In this document: positions 1 to 8,704 of the stretch, one piece after another
Layout of the letters: every line of letters starts with the position of its first letter
Numbering within the stretch: position 1 is the stretch's first letter
NCBI GenBank assembly: GCA_034422735.1
Contig: DAOUJL010000001.1
Coordinates: 1 to 31,679 of the forward strand
Source: CATOSD01 sp034422735
GTDB lineage: Bacteria > Chloroflexota > Dehalococcoidia > Lucifugimonadales > CATOSD01
DNA length: 31,679 bases
Reading direction: 5' to 3'
Program-made: the position numbers and the translations under genes
The notes under the pieces: generated by a model
Seen by the model: the letters and a program-made list of their open reading frames with translations, nothing else
Database searches by the model: none
Told to the model about the DNA's origin: nothing

Positions 1-42
1 TGGTTACCGAACGAGAGGTGCGACCTCAAAATTGCGGTTACC
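1..42 (+). repeat. Left inverted repeat of the insertion sequence
   Basis: Begins TGGTTACCGAA and ends CGGTTACC, with CCTCAAAATT inside. It matches the reverse complement of 1231-1272 at 33 of 42 bases. The transposase stop codon (TAA, 4-6 on the minus strand) lies inside it. Confidence 0.85.
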
Positions 43-1212
43 AGCGGTGTTCCAGTTTAGGGGGTCGCCACGCCTCCATGCCAGCTTCTCAAGCTTGTCG
101 ATCTCCGAGTCGATCTGACGACTCAGCCACAGCGGGTTGAGCGACGCGTACAGCTTCTCCAACACCACCCGCCGAGCCCCCACCAGCGCCCCACTCCCGA
201 GCATCCGCCGGTACGGCGTCATACCCTCGTCGTGCCTACGCACCACCCGGTCACCCTGCCGACTCTTCCCAATGAGCCGACGCACCGGCTGGAAGAAGTT
301 CGCCTGCAGCCGCGCCAAAGAGTAGACCTGTTGCATCTGCCTGAAGGCCGCCGACGACGAGTACCGGCTGTGCCCGGTCAGCCGGCGCACCACCGCGCCG
401 TTCTTCTGCTCGACGTGCGCGCTGTCGTTCTTGCGGTACGGCCTGCTCCTTGTGAACGTGATCCCGTTGTTCTCGCAGTACGCGTACAGACCGCGGTTGA
501 TGAACTCAGAGCCGTTGTCCGAGTCCAGTCCAAGCAGAGGCACAGGCAACCTCCCCCGCATCCTGCGTATCGCAGCACCCACACGCTCCTGCGTCTTGCC
601 CCACACAACGTCCATGTCCACCCATCCCGTAGCTACGTCCACCGCCGTCACGGTCCACAGGTAGAACCCCTCGGTCGTCGCTCCGCAGTGCGCCACCGTG
701 TCCACCTCCACGAAGCCGGGCCGCGCGTCGTCCCACTCCCAGCAGGTCCGCACCGGGATGCGGTTCCGAAGCAGAGTCCCGGCCTTTGTGGGGCTGGCCG
801 CTCTCTTCCTCACCGGCGCCTGATGCGCAGCCAGCAACCGCTCGAGCGTCGCCGCGCTTGCCCGCCCGAGCTTGGCCTCGGTGGAACAATCCAACTCCAG
901 CTCGCCGAACTGAGCCAGCCGCGACGCCAGCTCCCCCACGAACGGGTGCAGCCGCCTGGCCCCTATCCCGCCCGCCGCCTCGTGCACCACCCGGACCGCC
1001 GCGGCCACCTCCGGACCGTACTCCACAGGTCTGCCCACGCGGCCACCGTTAGCTTCTCGCCTTCGATCCGACAGGGCTCGAATAGCCGCCTTCCTGTGAT
1101 AGCCGGTCACTTCTTCTATCTCGTCGAGAATCTTACCCTTCTCTTTCTTACCCGCATTCCGGTACCTCTCTCGCTGCCGTTCCAGGTACTGTCGAACGCT
1201 CTCTTGATTCAC
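4..1212 (-). CDS. DDE transposase with integrase core
   Basis: Catalyses cut-and-paste or replicative movement of the surrounding IS. The 402-residue protein has an N-terminal helix-turn-helix-like region (TGYHRKAAIRAL, about residues 35-46). A central rve-type RNase H fold follows with the catalytic triad visible: D in VEVDTVAHCG, D in LDSDNGSEF and E in AHVEQKNGAV. The reading frame is open up to 1287, but that extension would translate the terminal repeat itself. The GTG at 1212 is preceded by GGAGG five bases upstream and is the better start. The frame is intact and stops inside the left repeat, so the element may still be active. Integrase-core proteins with a KNDxAHVEQKN motif occur in several IS groups, so I do not assign a family. 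Confidence 0.85.
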   Translation of the reverse strand: MNQESVRQYLERQRERYRNAGKKEKGKILDEIEEVTGYHRKAAIRALSDRRREANGGRVGRPVEYGPEVAAAVRVVHEAAGGIGARRLHPFVGELASRLAQFGELELDCSTEAKLGRASAATLERLLAAHQAPVRKRAASPTKAGTLLRNRIPVRTCWEWDDARPGFVEVDTVAHCGATTEGFYLWTVTAVDVATGWVDMDVVWGKTQERVGAAIRRMRGRLPVPLLGLDSDNGSEFINRGLYAYCENNGITFTRSRPYRKNDSAHVEQKNGAVVRRLTGHSRYSSSAAFRQMQQVYSLARLQANFFQPVRRLIGKSRQGDRVVRRHDEGMTPYRRMLGSGALVGARRVVLEKLYASLNPLWLSRQIDSEIDKLEKLAWRRGDPLNWNTAGNRNFEVAPLVR

Positions 1213-1230
1213 GGTTACCTCCACGTCTTG

Positions 1231-1285
1231 GGTAACCGTAATTTTGAGGTACACTCTCCACTTCGGTAACCATAATTTTGATGTC
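1231..1285 (+). repeat. Right inverted repeat with two direct 20-bp iterons
   Basis: Two copies of GGTAACC(G/A)TAATTTTGA(G/T)GT lie 35 bp apart (1231-1250 and 1266-1285). They are probable transposase binding sites. The inner 42 bases mirror the left end. Confidence 0.8.
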
Positions 1286-1287
1286 AT

Positions 1288-1627
1288 GCGCCCTCTTGAT
1301 TCTATAGTACGCGCGTGCTATTTTCTATTTGGTAGGCGCTGTGACCGCCCGTTGGCGGCATCGGAAAGGCAGGATCCGACCCAGCACCGCCGTCGCGTTC
1401 TGCGACATCCGGCTCCGTGCCTGTGACAGACCTTGACTCCGGTGTACTGCGCGAATGACAGGAAAATCGAACCGCCCAGCTACGGGATGCATCAAAATGC
1501 AGCAGAATGCAACGAATTTTCGTAAAGCCACGCCCAAAGGTGCGATCGCCGCTTGGATTCCCCCATCCTGGCGCTCTCTCCTGACCGGAGAGGGAGAATG
1601 AAGAGTCTTGCTATCCTTGGCGCGGCG
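1288..1627. other. Intergenic stretch between the IS and the amt promoter
   Basis: No convincing coding sequence is seen; the short frames here lack ribosome sites and family signals. It holds one GA/CT-rich hairpin (1576-1592), annotated separately, and lower-GC sequence. It probably contains the original flank of the IS insertion. Confidence 0.5.
1576..1592. repeat. CT/GA palindrome, CTCTCC-TGACC-GGAGAG
   Basis: Six perfect base pairs with a 5-base loop. Similar CT/GA-rich hairpins occur at 17725-17753 and 27562-27584. No T-run follows on either strand, so this is not a standard terminator. Confidence 0.4.
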
Positions 1628-1656
1628 TTGCGATTGATTTAGCTATGCCTTATACT
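1628..1656 (+). promoter_or_regulatory. Candidate sigma70-type promoter for the amt-comEC run
   Basis: TTGCGA (1628-1633), a 17-base spacer, then TATACT (1651-1656). Matches to consensus are 4/6 and 5/6. The expected transcript start is near 1663, leaving about 114 bases of leader before the TTG start at 1777. It is the best match I see upstream of the long plus-strand run. Confidence 0.5.
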
Positions 1657-1776
1657 TGGCGCGGATTCCCCGCCAAGCCCTGTGCGGCGCGGCTCGCGGT
1701 TTTCCGGTGCGCCGCCCCATCTGAGTCTCTTGCGCGGTTGTCCCCCAAGACCAGAAGCCAGAAGCGAGGTGAGGCT

Positions 1777-3222
1777 TTGAGCGTCCCCGGTATTTCGCGA
1801 CACTTCCACTCTACCCTGTTTACTGACCTGCTGCGACCCGGCAATCGTCGTTTTCGGGCGCTTGCCATCGTCGCTGTCGCGCTTGGCGCGGTGGGGCTGT
1901 TCGCGGCGAGACCGGCTATAGCCAACGCCGCGACGGACGCGGAGACCGCGTTCGTGCTCAACACATTCGCGTTCCTTGTGTGGGGCGCGTTGGTGATGTG
2001 GATGTGCGCCGGCTTCACCATGCTCGAGGCGGGCTCGGTGCGCACCAAGAACGCGGCGATGATCTGCCTGAAGAACATCGGCCTGTACTCCATCGCGGGG
2101 CTGGCCTACTTCGTCATCGGCTACAACCTGATGTACGGCGACCTGATCGGCGGCTTCATCGGGGAGTTCAAGCTGTTCTACGGCTCGACGGCGGGTGAGG
2201 TCACGCTGGTTGGAGCAGAGGGGGCCGCGGCCACTGCCGCTGCCGCGGAGGTGGTCGGCGAACAGGACTACGCGACGATGTCGGACTGGTTCTTCCAGAT
2301 GGTGTTCGTGGCGACGACCGCGTCGATCATCTCGGGCGCGATCGCAGAGCGCGTCAAGCTGTGGAGCTTCTTCATATTCACGCTCATTCTCACCGCGGTG
2401 CTCTATCCCGTGGTGGGCGCCTGGACCTGGGGCGGCGGCTGGCTGAACGAGATGGGATTCCAGGACTTCGCCGGCTCGACCATAGTGCACAGCACCGGCG
2501 GCTGGGCGGCGCTGGCCGGCATCATCGTTGCCGGTCCGCGGCTGGGCAGGTTCCGGCGCGACGGCACCGTCCGGGCAAGGCCACCGTCCAACGTGCTGGT
2601 GGTGACGCTCGGCGTGTTCATTCTCTGGTTCGGCTGGTTCGGATTCAACGGCGGCTCGGTGCTGGCGCTGGGAGACGCCGCCAGCGCGGTGAACATGGCC
2701 AATGTGCTGGTGAACACCAACCTGGCCGCGGCCGCGGGCGTGATTACGGCGATCGCGATATCGAGGCCCATATTCGGGCGCATAGACCTGTTCGCCGGTC
2801 TAAATGGCGCGCTCGCGGGCCTGGTGGCGATAACCGCCGGCCCTGACTTTACGGACCACTACTGGGCCATCATCATCGGCGCGATTGGCGCTCTCATCTG
2901 CACCCTGGGAATCAAGCTGCTCGAGATAGTGAAGCTCGACGACGTGGTGGGCGCGATACCGGCGCACCTGTTCGCTGGCATCTGGGGCACGCTGGCCGTG
3001 AGCATCGCGGCAGGAGGCGACCTCGGCGTGCAGTTCGTGGGCGTGATAGCCATCGGCGCGCTGGTGTTCGCGGTGTCGTTCATCGTGTGGCAGATTCTGC
3101 ATTGGACGCTGAGCGTGCGCGTGTCGGCCGACGTGGAGCGGCTTGGCCAGGACAGCGCGGAGCTTGGCATGGAGAGCTACCCCGAGTTCGTGCTGATGCC
3201 CGAAGAGGACGACGAGGAGTAG
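1777..3222 (+). CDS. amt: Ammonium transporter (Amt/MEP/Rh family)
   Basis: Membrane channel for ammonium uptake. The 481-residue product opens with a cleavable-looking hydrophobic signal (ending near AIANAAT), followed by about 11 membrane segments typical of the trimeric Amt fold. The twin pore histidines are visible: one in VHSTGGWAALAG (about residue 238) and one in PAHLFAGIWG (about residue 397). The motif after the first helix, AGFTMLEAGSVRTKN, is also characteristic. The frame is open back to 1645, but a start there lies upstream of the predicted -10 box. TTG at 1777 has a GAGGTGAGG ribosome site directly upstream and is preferred. A short acidic tail (EEDDEE) ends the protein. No PII gene (glnK) lies next to it. 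The next gene begins 6 bases downstream. Confidence 0.93.
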   Translation: MSVPGISRHFHSTLFTDLLRPGNRRFRALAIVAVALGAVGLFAARPAIANAATDAETAFVLNTFAFLVWGALVMWMCAGFTMLEAGSVRTKNAAMICLKNIGLYSIAGLAYFVIGYNLMYGDLIGGFIGEFKLFYGSTAGEVTLVGAEGAAATAAAAEVVGEQDYATMSDWFFQMVFVATTASIISGAIAERVKLWSFFIFTLILTAVLYPVVGAWTWGGGWLNEMGFQDFAGSTIVHSTGGWAALAGIIVAGPRLGRFRRDGTVRARPPSNVLVVTLGVFILWFGWFGFNGGSVLALGDAASAVNMANVLVNTNLAAAAGVITAIAISRPIFGRIDLFAGLNGALAGLVAITAGPDFTDHYWAIIIGAIGALICTLGIKLLEIVKLDDVVGAIPAHLFAGIWGTLAVSIAAGGDLGVQFVGVIAIGALVFAVSFIVWQILHWTLSVRVSADVERLGQDSAELGMESYPEFVLMPEEDDEE

Positions 3223-3228
3223 CGGATA

Positions 3229-4197
3229 ATGCTGTCCCGCAGCGCCCAGGGATTGTACTGGCTGGGCCGCTACCTGGAGCGGGCGGAGCACCTGTGCCGC
3301 CTGCTCCAGCTTCAGACCGAGGCGCTGGTGGACAGGCCCATCCAGGAGATATATTACGGCTGGCGCCGCATATACCAGTGCATCGGCGCGCAGCCGACCG
3401 TCGGCCTGTTCGACCCGGGGGCAGACGACAACTACACATTGGCGGACTCGTACACGCTGGCCGACGAGTTGACGTTCGAGCGCTCGAATCCGGCGTCGGT
3501 GTGGAGTTGCTTCGCGCTGGGCCGGGAGAACGCCCGGCAGATGCGGCACTGCATAAGCGCGGAGATGTGGACGTCGCTGAACGTGCCATACCTGCGGCTG
3601 CGGGAGATGTCGATCCAGAATATATGGGCGACCTCACCGGAGAGCTTCTACGCGCAGACCTCGGCGGACGTCAACACCTTTACAGGCGTCGCCGGAGCGA
3701 CGATGTATCGCGACGAGGGCTGGCGCTTTCTACAGCTCGGGCAGTTCGTCGAACGCTCGCAGCTTACGGCGTCGCTGCTGCTGGCGCAGATGGGCATAGA
3801 CGCCCCGGAGTTGGAAGACACCTACGCCGGCTGGAACGGCCTGCTGCGGATTTACCATGCCTCCGAGATATACGCGAGCAATTACGGCGTGGAAGTGCAG
3901 CCCGGCCAGGTGCTGGACCTGCTCGCCACCGATCCGCTGCTGCCGAACTCGCTGTGCCGTTCCATCGACAAGGTGTCGGAGGAGATCGGCCACCTGGCGG
4001 CGGGTCCCGACCAGGCGTCCAACGGCGCCGCGCGGCGCCTGACGGGTCGTGCGCGGGCCATGGTCCACTACGATTGGGCCGACGCGGACGACCATCGGGG
4101 TCTGCTGGAGCGCGTGCGGAGATTCTGCCGCGACCTGCACGCCCTGGTGGTTACCGCCTATTTCGACTATCCCATAGGGGATTGGCCCGCGCGCTGA
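3229..4197 (+). CDS. Alpha-E domain protein (DUF403 type)
   Basis: The 322-residue all-alpha protein begins MLSRSAQGLYWLGRYLERAEH, the signature opening of the alpha-E family, and carries the second family motif ENARQMRHCIS near residue 100-110. Family members usually sit beside a circularly permuted ATP-grasp protein and a transglutaminase-like protease, in a predicted peptide-modification system. None of these partners is in the window. The gene lies 6 bases after amt and 22 before comEA, so it is probably co-transcribed. A short in-frame duplication (YTLADSYTLAD, encoded near 3433-3468) lies in a loop. The biochemical role is unknown. Confidence 0.85.
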   Translation: MLSRSAQGLYWLGRYLERAEHLCRLLQLQTEALVDRPIQEIYYGWRRIYQCIGAQPTVGLFDPGADDNYTLADSYTLADELTFERSNPASVWSCFALGRENARQMRHCISAEMWTSLNVPYLRLREMSIQNIWATSPESFYAQTSADVNTFTGVAGATMYRDEGWRFLQLGQFVERSQLTASLLLAQMGIDAPELEDTYAGWNGLLRIYHASEIYASNYGVEVQPGQVLDLLATDPLLPNSLCRSIDKVSEEIGHLAAGPDQASNGAARRLTGRARAMVHYDWADADDHRGLLERVRRFCRDLHALVVTAYFDYPIGDWPAR

Positions 4198-4219
4198 CCA
4201 GGCGGGACGGTGTGCTTTA

Positions 4220-4837
4220 GTGAAGACCGCCTCGCAGATAGTCCTGGCGCTGGCCGTTGTCCTGGCATTGGCCGGAGGCGTGTTTCTGGCCGTGAGGAGC
4301 CTTCCCCGAGACGGCGAACCGGTCAGGATAGTGCTGCCCGACGAGTCCGAGTCCGTCGAGGTAAAGGTGTACGTTACCGGCGCGGTGAACGCCCCGGGGG
4401 TGTACACGCTGTTCGAGGGCGCACGGCTGGCCGACGCCATCGAGTCGGCCGGAGGTGGAACGGACCGGGCCGACATGCAGGCCGTCAACCTGGCCCTGCG
4501 CGTGAAGGACGAGGACTACTGGCACATCCCGGAGCTGCGCGACCTAACCGGCACAGCCGGGGCGGCGCCGAGCGCCGGGGCATCGGGCGGCGGCGCGATT
4601 CCCGCCGCAAACACCGCGCCGGACCCACATTCGCAACCCGGGGCCAAGCTGGACATCAATTCCGCGCAGGTCGACGCGCTGATGGCGCTGCCCGGCATCG
4701 GCGAGGTGAGGGCGCAAGCGATAGTGCGCCACAGGGAGCAGAACGGCGACTACGCGAGCGTGGACGACCTGCTGGGCGTGCCGGGCATAGGCCCCGCTAC
4801 GCTGGACGCCGTGCGGGACCTGGTGGAGGCGCGATGA
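4220..4837 (+). CDS. comEA: ComEA-like DNA-uptake receptor (SLBB + helix-hairpin-helix)
   Basis: Membrane-anchored DNA-binding protein of natural transformation. The 205-residue product has one N-terminal membrane helix (residues about 5-25), an SLBB domain (VKVYVTGAVNAPGVYTL onward, about 48-110), a low-complexity Ala/Gly/Pro linker and a C-terminal pair of helix-hairpin-helix motifs. The two hairpins are LPGIGEVRAQAIV and VPGIGPATLDAV, which bind duplex DNA without sequence preference. Length and domain order match the ComEA family. The start is GTG at 4220. Its usual partner ComEC is encoded in the same direction but 5.6 kb downstream. The opposite-strand frames here are shadows. Confidence 0.92.
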   Translation: MKTASQIVLALAVVLALAGGVFLAVRSLPRDGEPVRIVLPDESESVEVKVYVTGAVNAPGVYTLFEGARLADAIESAGGGTDRADMQAVNLALRVKDEDYWHIPELRDLTGTAGAAPSAGASGGGAIPAANTAPDPHSQPGAKLDINSAQVDALMALPGIGEVRAQAIVRHREQNGDYASVDDLLGVPGIGPATLDAVRDLVEAR

Positions 4838-4872
4838 CGTGGGGAGAATGACGACGAGTCACGGAACGAGCC

Positions 4873-6051
4873 ATGCTACCTGATGTAATAGCGGACTCCC
4901 ACCTGTACAGCGCGCTGGCGGTGGTTGCCGTGTTCGTCGTGCTGCAAGTCGGCGCGTTGATCGCAAACTTCGTGCTCAAGGCGCTCATACGGCGCGCGGA
5001 GGGACGGGCGCCGGGCGGATACGCCGCGCAGGTGCTCTCTTCGGTGCGAGGGCCGGTGGTACTGGGTATGGTGGCGCTGGGGTTCTTCGCCGCGACTTTC
5101 GTGGTGGAACAGCTCGAACTGCCCCCCTTCACCGCGCTGGAGGGACTGACGACGTGGATCACCAACTTCTGGCTCGTGGCCACCATACTTATGGTGACTT
5201 ACGCCGCGGCCAAGGTGGTCGAGGTGGCGATAACGTGGTACGGCCACAACGTGATGAGCCGCACGGAGACCAGTCTCGACGACAGGCTGCTGGGGCCGCT
5301 GAGGCGTGTTGTTCCGTGGATCATCTACGTGGTCGGGGTGCTGGTCGCGCTGGACAGCGTCGGCGTGTCCATAAGTCCACTCCTCGCCGGCCTGGGCATA
5401 GCCGGCCTGGCTGTCGCGCTGGCCATTCAGCCGACGCTGAACAATTTCCTCTCCGGCACGTACATAGTCGCCGAGGACATTTTCGAGGAGGGCGACTTCA
5501 TCGAGCTGGAGAGCGGCTTTTCGGGCTTTGTCATAGAAGTGGGTTGGCGCAGCACGAAGCTGCGCAGCTTCATGAACAACTTCGTGGTCATCCCGAACGC
5601 CAAGCTGGTGGACAGCATAATCACGAACCTCAACCGGCCCCAGCCGCCGGTGAACGTGATCGTCTACTGCGGTGTGAGCTACGACGAGGACCTGGACGAG
5701 GTGGAGCGCATAGCCACGGAGGCGTCGGCGGAGGTGCTCAAAGAGTCCGAGCACGCCATCAAGACCGAGGCGCCCTTTTTCGGATTCGAGACGTTCGGCG
5801 AATCCAACGTCGTGTTCTGGGTTTTCGTGCAGGCGACGGACCGCCTGGGCAGCTTCGTGTTGCAGCACGAGATCGTAAAGGGCCTGCACGCGCGGTTCAG
5901 GCGTGAGGGCATAGTCATCAACTACCCGGTGCGCAAGCTGGTATACTCGCCCGACGGCGCGGACCTTCCGCCGCGCGCCGCCTGGGCCGCCCATGAGGCG
6001 GCGCGAGCCAGGGAGGAGGCGGGGCGGCCGCAGTCGGAGAGCGAGGCGTAG
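4873..6051 (+). CDS. Small-conductance mechanosensitive channel (MscS family)
   Basis: The 392-residue membrane protein shows about five predicted hydrophobic segments. The last is the pore helix, with the alternating Gly/Ala pattern GLGIAGLAVALAIQPTLNNF (about residues 175-194), the hallmark of MscS. The MscS beta domain follows (GDFIELESGFSGFVIEVGWR) with the conserved VVIPNAKLVDSIITN segment, then the alpha/beta cytosolic domain. It releases solutes on membrane stretch, protecting against hypo-osmotic shock. A charged Ala/Glu-rich tail ends the protein. The next gene starts 5 bases after the stop. Confidence 0.93.
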   Translation: MLPDVIADSHLYSALAVVAVFVVLQVGALIANFVLKALIRRAEGRAPGGYAAQVLSSVRGPVVLGMVALGFFAATFVVEQLELPPFTALEGLTTWITNFWLVATILMVTYAAAKVVEVAITWYGHNVMSRTETSLDDRLLGPLRRVVPWIIYVVGVLVALDSVGVSISPLLAGLGIAGLAVALAIQPTLNNFLSGTYIVAEDIFEEGDFIELESGFSGFVIEVGWRSTKLRSFMNNFVVIPNAKLVDSIITNLNRPQPPVNVIVYCGVSYDEDLDEVERIATEASAEVLKESEHAIKTEAPFFGFETFGESNVVFWVFVQATDRLGSFVLQHEIVKGLHARFRREGIVINYPVRKLVYSPDGADLPPRAAWAAHEAARAREEAGRPQSESEA

Positions 6052-6056
6052 CTGAA

Positions 6057-7292
6057 TTGGGCCAGGTCTTGTTCGACAACTGTACGCTGCTGGACACCCC
6101 TACGGGGCAGATGCTCGAAGGGCGTCGGGTGCTCGTGGTCGACGACCGGGTGGAGGAGGTGTCGGACTCGCCGATTTCGGCGCCAAATGCCCTACGGATA
6201 GACGTTAGCGGCAGGACGCTGATGCCCGGCATGATTGACGCGCACGTGCACTGCACGGCGGCGACCATGAACCTGGCGAACATGGCCCACATGCCCGCGA
6301 CGCTGATGGCGCACGAGGCGGCCGCGATTCTGCGCGGAATGCTGGCGCGGGGCTTCACCACGATACGGGACGCGGCGGGCGCGGACCGGGGCCTGGCGGC
6401 GGCCGTGGACAGGGGGCTGGTGCACGGCCCGCGCATCTACTACGCGGGGCGGGCGCTGAGCCAGACGGGCGGCCACGGAGACCTCGCTCCCATCCCGGAC
6501 GAGCCGGAGTTGTGCGCGTGCTCGATCAAGTCCACCTGGATGGCGCACGTGGTGGATGGCGTGGACGCGGTCCGCAAGGCCGCGCGAGAGGAGCTGCGCC
6601 GGGGCGCGCACGCCATCAAGATAATGGCGTCGGGCGGGGTGGCCTCGCCCACCGACCCTGTCAGGAACACGCAGTACTCGCGCCAGGAGCTACGCGCAAT
6701 CGTGGAGGAGACCGAGGCGTTCCATACATACGCCTTCGCGCACGCCTACAGCGCGGACGCCATCACCCGCGCGATCGAGGCGGGGGTGCGCACTATCGAG
6801 CACGGCAACCTCATCGACGACGACGCGGCGCGTCTGATGGCGCAGCGCGGCGCGTTCATCGTGCCCACGTTGGTCACGTACCACACCATCAGTGAGTTCG
6901 GCCCCTCGTTTGGTTTCCCGGAGGTTAGCCTGCGCAAGACCAACGAGGTGCTGGACATAGGGCTGGCCTCGCTGGAGATATGCAAGCGTGCGGGCGTGAG
7001 CATGGGGTTCGGCACCGACCTGCTGGGCGAGATGCACCCGCACCAGTCGCGGGAGTTTCTGATACGCTCGGAGGTGTTCAGTCCGTGGGAGATCATCCGC
7101 GACGCGACCGTAACCAACGCCCGCATCCTGCGCATGGAGGGACAGCTCGGCGTGGTGGCGCCCGGGGCGCTCGCCGACGTGCTGATCGTCGACGGCGACC
7201 CCACGCGCGACCTGGGCGTGCTTCAGGGCCAGGGCGAGCACATACCCTTCGTGATGAAGGCGGGCGAGATTTTTATGGACAGACTACAGTAG
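6057..7292 (+). CDS. Amidohydrolase (imidazolonepropionase/prolidase-like)
   Basis: Metal-dependent hydrolase of the amidohydrolase superfamily, 411 residues. Metal ligands are visible in family order: HxH in IDAHVHC (about 61-65), Lys in IKIMASGG (about 187), His in FAHAYS, His in IEHGN and Asp in FGTDLLGE (about residue 320). A small beta-sandwich formed by both termini is typical. Lys in the IKI(M/H)ASGG motif fits the binuclear prolidase-like subgroup acting on amide or lactam bonds; the true substrate cannot be read from sequence. The start is TTG with GAGG ten bases upstream. It is followed closely by the AtuA-like and DUF4387 genes, suggesting one degradative pathway. Confidence 0.88.
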   Translation: MGQVLFDNCTLLDTPTGQMLEGRRVLVVDDRVEEVSDSPISAPNALRIDVSGRTLMPGMIDAHVHCTAATMNLANMAHMPATLMAHEAAAILRGMLARGFTTIRDAAGADRGLAAAVDRGLVHGPRIYYAGRALSQTGGHGDLAPIPDEPELCACSIKSTWMAHVVDGVDAVRKAAREELRRGAHAIKIMASGGVASPTDPVRNTQYSRQELRAIVEETEAFHTYAFAHAYSADAITRAIEAGVRTIEHGNLIDDDAARLMAQRGAFIVPTLVTYHTISEFGPSFGFPEVSLRKTNEVLDIGLASLEICKRAGVSMGFGTDLLGEMHPHQSREFLIRSEVFSPWEIIRDATVTNARILRMEGQLGVVAPGALADVLIVDGDPTRDLGVLQGQGEHIPFVMKAGEIFMDRLQ

Positions 7293-7320
7293 AGCCGGTG
7301 GAGCTCACCAAGGAGGACCC

Positions 7321-8694
7321 ATGGTCCAGGTCAAAGGAATGCAGGCCGCCGTCAGCCTGATGCACGGCGGGTTCAACGGACCCAATCGCGCGGCGGAAGA
7401 GGCGCTGGAACTGGTGCCGGACTTTCTGGCCGCGGACGCGGGCAGCACGGACGCCGGGCCGGCGTTCCTGGGGGGCGAGCGGGGCATGACGCACCGTGGC
7501 GGCATCAAGGCGTCGTTAGAGTACATACTGCCGCAGGCCGTGGGGCGCGGCATACCCTTCATCATCGGCTCGGCGGGGCTGGGCGGCAACCGGACGACGG
7601 TGGGCCACTTCCGCGAGATCATCGAGGAGGTGGCGCGTGAGAAGGGCCTGAGCTTCCGGCTGGCGGTGATCAACTCCGAGCAGGACAAGGACTACCTTCG
7701 AGAAAGGCTGCGGGCGGGCAAGATAAAGCCACTGGCGCCGTCCGAGCCGCTGACCGAGGACGCGATCGACCGGGCGACGCACGTGGTGGGGATGATGGGT
7801 ACGGAGCCTGTCGAGGAGGCAATCCGGCGGGGCGCCGACGTGGTGCTGTGCGGGCGCATCAGCGACTCGGCCATGTTCGCGGCGGTACCAATCATGCGGG
7901 GCGTGCCGCCGGAGCAGGCCTGGCACATGGCCAAGGTGATCGACCACTCCGGCACGAACATCGAGCCGACGAGGGGAGTGAGCACGCACGTCATCGGCAT
8001 CGCGTCCGACGACCACTTCATCATCAAGGCGACGGACCCGAACGGCAGGGTGAGCGCGCACAGGGCCGCGCACGCCACCACCTACGAGAACAACAGCCCC
8101 AACTACCTGCTCGAGCCGCCGGGAATGCTCGACATCTCGGACTCGCAGTACGAGCAGCTCGACGACCGCACGATCAAGGTGACCGGCAGCCGGTTCGTGG
8201 AGCGGCCCTACACCATCAAGCTGGAGGGCGCGGAGCGAATCGGCTACCGTACTATCACGCTGGGGGGCACGCGGGACCCGGTGCTGATAAGCGTGCTGGA
8301 CGAGTTCCTGGAGATATGCAAGCGGCGCACGATAGACCACGCCGCCGCGCAGGGCATAGGCGAGGACGACTTCAAGCTGCTGTTCCGCGTGTACGGCCGC
8401 AACGAGGTGATGCGCGAGTGGGACCCCGAGCAGGACTTCGTGCCCAAAGAGGTCGGCATTGTGGCCGACTGCGTGGCGGAGACGCAGGAGACGGCGAACG
8501 CGATCATGAACATGTGCCACGCCCAGCTTCTGCACTACAACTACCCGGGCCGAATCCACACGACGGGCAATTTCGCGTTCCCCTACTCGCCCTCCGACAT
8601 CGAGTGTGGCCCGGTGTTCAGGTTCAGCGTGTGGCATCTGCTGGAGCCGGACGACCCGATGGAGTGCTGCGAAATCGAGATTGTGGACCTGTAG
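7321..8694 (+). CDS. AtuA-like protein (DUF1446, acyclic terpene utilisation family)
   Basis: The 457-residue soluble protein matches the DUF1446/AtuA family: an N-terminal glycine-rich segment (FIIGSAGLGGNRTTVGHF, about 80-97), the block VVLCGRISDSAMFAAVPI (about 177-194) and a C-terminal portion ending near SVWHLLEPDDP. AtuA was named from the citronellol/geraniol pathway of Pseudomonas, but the reaction of this family is not settled. A strong ribosome site (AAGGAGGACCC) directly precedes the ATG. It is followed 10 bases later by a DUF4387 gene, its usual partner, either as a separate subunit or fused. No acyl-CoA carboxylase genes are nearby, so a terpene substrate is not supported. Confidence 0.85.
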   Translation: MVQVKGMQAAVSLMHGGFNGPNRAAEEALELVPDFLAADAGSTDAGPAFLGGERGMTHRGGIKASLEYILPQAVGRGIPFIIGSAGLGGNRTTVGHFREIIEEVAREKGLSFRLAVINSEQDKDYLRERLRAGKIKPLAPSEPLTEDAIDRATHVVGMMGTEPVEEAIRRGADVVLCGRISDSAMFAAVPIMRGVPPEQAWHMAKVIDHSGTNIEPTRGVSTHVIGIASDDHFIIKATDPNGRVSAHRAAHATTYENNSPNYLLEPPGMLDISDSQYEQLDDRTIKVTGSRFVERPYTIKLEGAERIGYRTITLGGTRDPVLISVLDEFLEICKRRTIDHAAAQGIGEDDFKLLFRVYGRNEVMREWDPEQDFVPKEVGIVADCVAETQETANAIMNMCHAQLLHYNYPGRIHTTGNFAFPYSPSDIECGPVFRFSVWHLLEPDDPMECCEIEIVDL

Positions 8695-8704
8695 GAGCGC
8701 AGAC

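Larger units (their letters stand above)
1..1285 (-). mobile_element. Insertion sequence with iteron-bearing inverted ends (left end probably outside the window)
   Basis: One transposase gene lies between matching inverted ends. Bases 1-42 and the reverse complement of 1231-1272 agree at 33 of 42 positions; the mismatches cluster in the middle and both outer blocks are conserved. Within the right end a 20-bp unit starting GGTAACC and followed by TAATTTTGA occurs twice as a direct repeat (1231-1250 and 1266-1285, 17 of 20 identical). The left end shows one complete unit and the first bases of a second that would lie beyond base 1, so the element most likely continues out of the window. The target-site duplication cannot be seen. 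The IS family was not identified. Confidence 0.85.

Noticed and set aside
232..1269. 345-codon plus-strand frame opposite the transposase
   Set aside because: Pro/Arg/His-rich antisense shadow with no recognisable motif; the transposase on the other strand has a clear catalytic triad.
1213..1287. Upstream extension of the transposase to 1287
   Set aside because: It would translate the terminal iterons; GTG 1212 has GGAGG upstream.
1645..1776. Upstream extension of the ammonium transporter to ATG 1645
   Set aside because: It starts before the predicted -10 box and the extra residues are polar and unlike the family; TTG 1777 has a good ribosome site and directly precedes the signal peptide.
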